Of a stretch of 7,785 bases of DNA, positions 5,017 through 7,785 are shown one piece after another (position 1 is the first letter of the stretch; every line of letters starts with the position of its first letter). The notes beneath the pieces are model-generated. The model was not told the DNA's origin and ran no database searches. It saw only the letters and a program-made list of their open reading frames with translations. The translations under genes and the position numbers were made by a program. The DNA is from an uncultured Eubacteriales bacterium (lineage in GTDB: Bacteria > Bacillota > Clostridia > Oscillospirales > Oscillospiraceae): assembly GCA_900540545.1 (NCBI GenBank), contig UQGJ01000098.1, positions 1 to 7,785 on the forward strand. Reading direction: 5' to 3'.

Positions 5017-6237
5017 ATGACAGAAATCATCGGCGTCCGCTTCAAAAGCGGCGGCAAGCAATACTACTTCGACCCCAAGGGCGTCCCCGTGAAGCCCGGC
5101 CAGGGGGTCATCATCGAGACCAGCCGGGGTATTGAGTACGGCGAGTGCGTCAAGGGCAACACCCAGGTGGAGGACGATGCCGTGGTCCAGCCCCTGCGCC
5201 CCATGGTCCGCGTGGCCACGGAGGAGGACCTGCGCACCGTGGAGCGCAACCGGGAGAAGGAAGAGAAGGCCTTCCGGGTCTGCCAGGAGAAGATTGCCGA
5301 ACACAAGCTGGACATGAAGCTGGTGGAGGTGGAGTACAACTTCGAGGGAAATAAAATTCTCTTTTTCTTCACCAGCGAGGGCCGTGTGGACTTCCGCTCC
5401 CTGGTCAAGGACCTGGCCGGCATCTTCCACACCCGCATCGAGCTGCGCCAGATCGGCGTCCGGGACGAGGCCAAGATGCTGGGCGGCCTGGGCATCTGCG
5501 GCAAGCCCTTCTGTTGCGCCCAGTTCCTGGACGACTTTCAGCCCGTGTCCATCAAAATGGCCAAGACCCAGAACTTGTCCCTGAACCCCACCAAGATTTC
5601 CGGCACCTGCGGCCGCCTCATGTGCTGTCTCAAATACGAGCAGGACGCCTACGAGGACGCCGTCCGCCGCTGCCCCAAGCAGGAATCCTTCGTGGAGACC
5701 CCCGACGGCGCGGGCACAGTGTACAGCGTCAACCTCCTGCGGGAGAACGTGAAGGTCCGCCTGGAGGACTCCCAGGAGCCGCCCAAGACCTACCGCACCT
5801 GCGAGCTGCGGGTCATCCGAAACGGCAAGGGCAAGCGCCCCGAGGACTACGTGGCCCCCCCCAAGGAGGAGCTGCTGAAGCTCCGCTGGATCGACCCCGA
5901 GGCCGGGGCCGGGGACGACCGCCCCTCCACCGAGCGCACCGCCCTCAGCGAGGCGCTGGAAAAGGTCTTTGCCCACAGCGAGGAGGAGGCCGCCCCCACC
6001 CGGGAGAAAAAGACCCAGGGCGACCGGAACCGAAACCGCGGCGGAGGCCCCCGCCGCCGGAAGCCCGAGGGCGAAAAGCCCAAGGCCGACACCAAGCCCT
6101 CCCAGCAGCAACCCCCCAGGGAGGCCCAAAAACCCGCCGAGGGCGGCGAAAAGAAGCCCGGCAATAACCGCAACCGCCGCCGCCGTCACCGGGGCGGCGG
6201 GGGAGGCGGCCCCAAGCCCCCGGCCCCCCAGGCGTAA
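5017..6237 (+). CDS. ricT: RicT/YaaT, PSP1-domain RNase Y specificity factor
   Basis: The first 280 residues match RicT (YaaT), a PSP1-domain protein. With RicA and RicF it forms the Y-complex that directs RNase Y to maturation cuts in polycistronic mRNAs and influences sporulation, competence and biofilm genes. The diagnostic cysteine clusters are present: GICGKPFCCAQFL (C161, C166, C167) and GTCGRLMCCLKYE (C198, C203, C204), which in the family bind iron-sulfur clusters. ATG at 5017 follows GGAGG by 6 nt. The total of 406 residues compares with about 275 in Bacillus: residues 285-406 add an acidic stretch and then a basic, disordered-looking tail rich in Arg, Asn, Gly and Pro (RNRNRGGGPRRR, NNRNRRRRHRGGGGGG). 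It lies 81 nt after holB and ends in a strong terminator. Confidence 0.93.
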   Translation: MTEIIGVRFKSGGKQYYFDPKGVPVKPGQGVIIETSRGIEYGECVKGNTQVEDDAVVQPLRPMVRVATEEDLRTVERNREKEEKAFRVCQEKIAEHKLDMKLVEVEYNFEGNKILFFFTSEGRVDFRSLVKDLAGIFHTRIELRQIGVRDEAKMLGGLGICGKPFCCAQFLDDFQPVSIKMAKTQNLSLNPTKISGTCGRLMCCLKYEQDAYEDAVRRCPKQESFVETPDGAGTVYSVNLLRENVKVRLEDSQEPPKTYRTCELRVIRNGKGKRPEDYVAPPKEELLKLRWIDPEAGAGDDRPSTERTALSEALEKVFAHSEEEAAPTREKKTQGDRNRNRGGGPRRRKPEGEKPKADTKPSQQQPPREAQKPAEGGEKKPGNNRNRRRRHRGGGGGGPKPPAPQA

Positions 6238-6241
6238 AGAA

Positions 6242-6277
6242 AAAAGAGGACGCAGACAACTGTCTGCGTCCTCTTTT
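6242..6277 (+). terminator. Intrinsic terminator after ricT
   Basis: A perfect 16-bp stem, starting AAAAGAGGACGCAGAC at 6242-6257 and completed by 6262-6277, ends in TTTT, with A residues on the other side. The symmetric A/T flanks allow it to act on both strands. It ends the darA-holB-ricT transcript five nt after the ricT stop. Confidence 0.9.
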
Positions 6278-6330
6278 GAAGTGGAGCGCCCCCCTCCGGG
6301 GGCAGGGTTCTTTTGTTGAAAAGAACCCTG

Positions 6331-6361
6331 GGAAGAAACAACCAGGGCCTTCGGGCCCTGG
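6331..6361 (-). terminator. Intrinsic terminator on the minus strand of copy B
   Basis: Read on the minus strand, the 8-bp stem at 6342-6361 is followed by TTGTTTCTTCC. It would stop antisense transcription arriving from the right before it enters ricT. It corresponds exactly to the plus-strand terminator in copy A. Confidence 0.55.
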
Positions 6362-6460
6362 ACCTTGGGGCGGCGCCAACGAACCCCGGCAGTCGAAATC
6401 GGCTAGAACAAACCAGTCTGCCTTCCCGCTCCCGCCCCGGCCGTTACGGCCTACCATGTT

Positions 6461-6487
6461 GTAGGGCCGGCATACATGCCGGCCGCC
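6461..6487 (+). repeat. GTAG-REP-like hairpin inside copy B
   Basis: GTAG is followed by GGCCGGCAT (6465-6473) and ATGCCGGCC (6476-6484), a perfect 9-bp stem. It sits between the GGCCG-TTA-CGGCC hairpin and the CATGC hairpin, a place where A and C have only a short spacer, so it looks like an insertion. The GTAG foot and the GCCC end match the other units though the stem sequence differs. Confidence 0.6.
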
Positions 6488-6602
6488 CTCCATGCGCTGG
6501 CCCAACGCGCCTGGCATGGCAGTACCCGGCAAGGCCGGTCCAGAACCGTAATGTGGGGCGCGACGACCCGGCGCGCCAATGCAGAAAACTGGAGGTCACC
6601 GC

Positions 6603-6625
6603 CGGGCGGCTGATAGCCGCCCCTA
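6603..6625 (-). repeat. GTAG-REP-like hairpin (minus) after copy B
   Basis: On the minus strand GTAG precedes an 8-bp stem, formed in plus coordinates by GGGCGGCT (6604-6611) and AGCCGCCC (6615-6622) around loop GAT. It faces the plus-strand unit at 6670-6693, forming an inverted pair 44 nt apart. Confidence 0.65.
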
Positions 6626-6669
6626 CATGCTCACAGCCACGTAGCAACTCCCTATAAACAGCAGACCTT

Positions 6670-6693
6670 GTAGGGGCGGATATCATCCGCCCG
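6670..6693 (+). repeat. GTAG-REP-like hairpin upstream of the DUF3796 promoter
   Basis: GTAG is followed by GGGCGGAT (6674-6681), loop ATC and ATCCGCCC (6685-6692), an 8-bp perfect stem ending 16 nt before the -35 box of the next operon. The apical base pairs differ from the other units while pairing is kept. Confidence 0.65.
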
Positions 6694-6708
6694 CGTTCCA
6701 CCGTCCCC

Positions 6709-6737
6709 TTGACAATCCCACTGTATAGTGATATATT
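6709..6737 (+). promoter_or_regulatory. Sigma-A promoter of the DUF3796-XRE operon
   Basis: TTGACA (6709-6714) and TATATT (6732-6737) are separated by the optimal 17 bp. The -10 box and presumed start site lie inside the 32-bp palindrome, so a protein bound there would block RNA polymerase. Confidence 0.8.
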
Positions 6738-6759
6738 TATCACGTGATAAATATATCAC
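6728..6759. promoter_or_regulatory. Perfect 32-bp palindromic operator
   Basis: GTGATATATTTATCAC (6728-6743) is followed without spacer by its exact reverse complement (6744-6759). Each 16-bp half is itself nearly palindromic (GTGATA...TATCAC), so the site can be read as two adjacent dimer sites. It covers the -10 box and start site and ends next to the Shine-Dalgarno GGAGG (6760-6764). The XRE regulator encoded by the second gene is the obvious candidate ligand; this is inference. As RNA it could also form a long hairpin if transcription starts early in it. Confidence 0.8.
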
Positions 6760-6770
6760 GGAGGTGCGCT

Positions 6771-7142
6771 ATGAAACATAAGACTAAAACCGTCCGTATC
6801 CCCGCCTGGGCCGGTCTCCTGGGCCTCTTGGGATTCCTGGGCCTCCTGCCCGCGGACCCCCACAATTCCCAGTATTTCTTTTTTATCTTCTTCGGCTTCT
6901 TCGCCTGGTTTTTCTGGGCCCCCCTGATGAGGGAGCAGGCCGACGAGCGCCTGCTGGAAAACCAGAAGCGGGCCGCACAGACCATGATGAGCCTCTTCTG
7001 CCTGCTGTCCTTCTTCCTCCTGTTCGCCCTGTCCAAGGGCGTGGAGGCCCGCTGGGTCCTCCTATTCGGCTCCCTGGGTTACGCGGCCTGTATGGTCCTG
7101 TCTCCCGCCCTGGTCCTCTGGTACGACCGCCGGGAGGACTGA
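6771..7142 (+). CDS. DUF3796-like integral membrane protein
   Basis: This 123-residue protein has about four hydrophobic segments: 11-27 (PAWAGLLGLLGFLGLLP), 34-52 (very Phe/Trp-rich: YFFFIFFGFFAWFFW), 70-88 and 94-117. The repeated G-L-L-G-F-L-G pattern followed by Phe-rich helix resembles the DUF3796 family, small membrane proteins of Firmicutes commonly encoded beside an XRE regulator; assignment is from memory of the pattern. The cytosolic loop EQADERLLENQKRAA (55-69) is charged. The function is unknown. ATG at 6771 follows GGAGG by 6 nt; an in-frame GTG at 6744 would start inside the operator. The XRE gene starts 1 nt after its stop, so the pair is co-transcribed and coupled. A sensing or immunity-like role cannot be decided from sequence. 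Confidence 0.75.
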   Translation: MKHKTKTVRIPAWAGLLGLLGFLGLLPADPHNSQYFFFIFFGFFAWFFWAPLMREQADERLLENQKRAAQTMMSLFCLLSFFLLFALSKGVEARWVLLFGSLGYAACMVLSPALVLWYDRRED

Positions 7143-7143
7143 C

Positions 7144-7344
7144 ATGGGGGAGTTCACCAGCCGTCTGAAGGAGTATCGCACCAAAGCGGGCCTGACCCAG
7201 GAGGAGCTGGCCCAGCAGGTAAACGTCCGCCGCGAGACCATCCTCCGCCTGGAAGCGGGCAAGTATAACCCGTCCCTGAAGCTTGCCGTAGACATCTCCC
7301 GCGCCGTCCAAGCCCCCATCGAGGACATTTTTGTATTCGAGTAA
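7144..7344 (+). CDS. XRE-family helix-turn-helix regulator (single domain)
   Basis: This 66-residue protein consists only of an HTH_3/XRE DNA-binding domain. The core is LKEYRTKAGLTQEELAQQVN followed by VRRETILRLEAGKYNPSLKL; helices 2 and 3 of the HTH span about residues 18-40 and the end IEDIFVFE is typical of the small regulators paired with membrane proteins in Firmicutes. It lacks any sensor domain, so a signal probably reaches it through its partner or by its concentration. GGGAGG at 7132-7137, inside the end of the upstream gene, serves as ribosome binding site. It most likely represses its own operon through the palindrome at 6728-6759. Repeat copy C begins immediately after the TAA. 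Confidence 0.9.
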   Translation: MGEFTSRLKEYRTKAGLTQEELAQQVNVRRETILRLEAGKYNPSLKLAVDISRAVQAPIEDIFVFE

Positions 7345-7391
7345 AGCGGCGCTCCCGCGCGGGGGTCCTCTTTCTCGTTTGAGAAAGAGGA

Positions 7392-7420
7392 CGGAAAGAA
7401 AACCAGGGCTTCGGCCCTGG
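7392..7420 (-). terminator. Intrinsic terminator on the minus strand of copy C
   Basis: On the minus strand the 7-bp stem at 7403-7420 (loop CGAA) is followed by TTTTCTTTCC. It would stop antisense transcription before the XRE gene. Its T-rich flank differs in sequence from A and B but keeps its T content. Confidence 0.6.
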
Positions 7421-7632
7421 ACCCATGGGGCGGCGCCAACGAAGCCCGGCAATCGAAACCGGCTGGAGCAAACAAGTCCACCCTCAATCCCCCGCCCCGG
7501 CCGTTACGGCCTATCCCGCTATTGTTCACCCCCATGCGCTGGCGCGGCGCGCCTAGCATGGCAATGCCCGGCAGGGCTGTTCTATCATCGGTGGGGCGCG
7601 ACGACCCGGCGCGCCAACGAACCAGCCTCCTT

Positions 7633-7658
7633 GTAGGGGCGGCCCTTGTGGCCGCCCG
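7633..7658 (+). repeat. GTAG-REP-like hairpin in copy C
   Basis: This is an exact same-strand duplicate of the 26-bp unit at 158-183, with GTAG then GGGCGGCC and GGCCGCCC arms. Because copy C is inverted relative to copy A, the unit has opposite orientation within the two elements. Confidence 0.7.
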
Positions 7659-7785
7659 TGCCGACTCCAAACGGCCACAAGGCCGATTCAAAACCACACA
7701 GACATTGTGGCGGCCCGTCTGCACCCATCAAAACGCAACTACTATCAAGTTTTGCCGGGTAACAATCGCTCGACGGGCGCGCTGG

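Larger units (their letters stand above)
6281..6627 (+). repeat. Modular hairpin repeat, copy B (tail missing)
   Basis: The head begins three nt after the ricT terminator. Modules in order: GCCCCC-CTCC-GGGGGC (6288-6303); 12-bp stem CAGGGTTCTTTT (6303-6314 with 6319-6330, loop GTTG); CCAGGGCC-TTCG-GGCCCTGG (6342-6361); the GGCGGCGCCAACGAA block; the GGCCG-TTA-CGGCC hairpin (about 6439-6451); an inserted GTAG hairpin (6461-6487); the CATGC...GCATG hairpin (6491-6518); and a 27-bp block at 6553-6579 identical to 7591-7617 in copy C but lacking in A. The tail seen at 41-90 and 7711-7760 is absent; in its place stand two further GTAG hairpins. No coding content is apparent. Confidence 0.85.
7345..7760 (+). 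repeat. Modular hairpin repeat, copy C (near complete)
   Basis: The head starts at the base after the XRE stop codon. Modules: CCCGCGCGGG (about 7354-7363); 12-bp stem GTCCTCTTTCTC with GAGAAAGAGGAC (7365-7376, 7381-7392, loop GTTT); CCAGGGC-TTCG-GCCCTGG (7403-7420); the GGCGGCGCCAACGAA block; the GGCCG-TTA-CGGCC hairpin (about 7499-7511); the 34-bp block 7529-7562 shared with A; the 27-bp block 7591-7617 shared with B; a GTAG hairpin (7633-7658); and the tail CCGATTCAAAA (7683-7693) to GTTTTGCCGGGT (7749-7760) shared with A. The second hairpin has a different sequence from A and B yet the same stem and loop length. No gene is supported in this stretch of over 400 bases. Confidence 0.87.

Noticed and set aside
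4975..6189. A 404-codon open frame on the minus strand across ricT
   Set aside because: It mirrors ricT codon use and ends within the heptad repeat; the Gly/Leu/Ala-rich translation has no recognisable family.
6603..6693. CRISPR array from recurring short palindromes
   Set aside because: Units differ in sequence and orientation and the spacers are irregular; there are no cas genes.
6744..6770. Upstream GTG start for the DUF3796-like gene
   Set aside because: It begins inside the operator palindrome and has no ribosome binding site, whereas ATG 6771 has GGAGG at ideal distance.
7345..7760. Integron-like attC site after each gene, suggested by gene-then-structured-repeat layout
   Set aside because: The RYYYAAC/GTTRRRY core pairs in attC geometry were not found, and copy A is not placed behind a gene in cassette fashion.
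41..7760. Composite transposon with terminal inverted repeats
   Set aside because: The inverted match at both ends is simply the tail of repeat copies A and C. There is no transposase inside, no target duplication was seen, and the enclosed genes are core genes.

Overview
The window looks like chromosomal DNA from a high-GC member of the Clostridia, most likely Oscillospiraceae or a close relative (Flavonifractor/Lawsonibacter/Intestinimonas type). This is inferred from the Firmicutes origin-type gene order, a Clostridia-type YidC without a lipobox, strong Shine-Dalgarno sequences, GC-rich codon use and GC-rich intergenic repeats. No species is claimed.

Layout. 1-430 has no gene; it is mostly a reverse-oriented copy (A) of a long modular hairpin repeat. 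430-647 holds an AT-rich segment, a textbook sigma-A promoter and a structured leader. 648-3682 is the classical origin-proximal operon rpmH-rnpA-yidD-yidC-jag, closed by a strong intrinsic terminator. 3774-6277 is a second unit, darA(yaaQ)-holB-ricT(yaaT), with its own promoter, leader hairpin and terminator. In Bacillus these two clusters are separate; here they are joined, and mnmE/mnmG do not follow jag. 6281-6700 is repeat copy B plus extra small hairpins. 6709-7344 is a two-gene operon, a DUF3796-like membrane protein and a 66-residue XRE regulator, whose promoter carries a perfect 32-bp palindrome. 7345-7760 is repeat copy C.

How the genes work together. The first operon couples ribosome assembly (L34), tRNA maturation (RNase P protein) and membrane protein insertion (YidD, YidC) with the RNA-binding protein Jag/KhpB. 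The second joins a cyclic-di-AMP receptor protein, the clamp-loader delta-prime subunit and the RNase Y specificity factor RicT. The last operon is probably autoregulated by its own XRE protein.

The part not explained by known genes is the repeat system. Three copies of a roughly 390-415 bp non-coding element lie in under 8 kb (A inverted relative to B and C). Each contains a series of hairpins at fixed positions; one hairpin has a wholly different sequence in copy C but keeps the same 12-bp stem and 4-nt loop. One hairpin with a T-rich flank forms an intrinsic terminator on the tail-to-head strand. Five short hairpins beginning with GTAG, like REP sequences used by RAYT (Y1/HUH) proteins, sit in or beside the copies.
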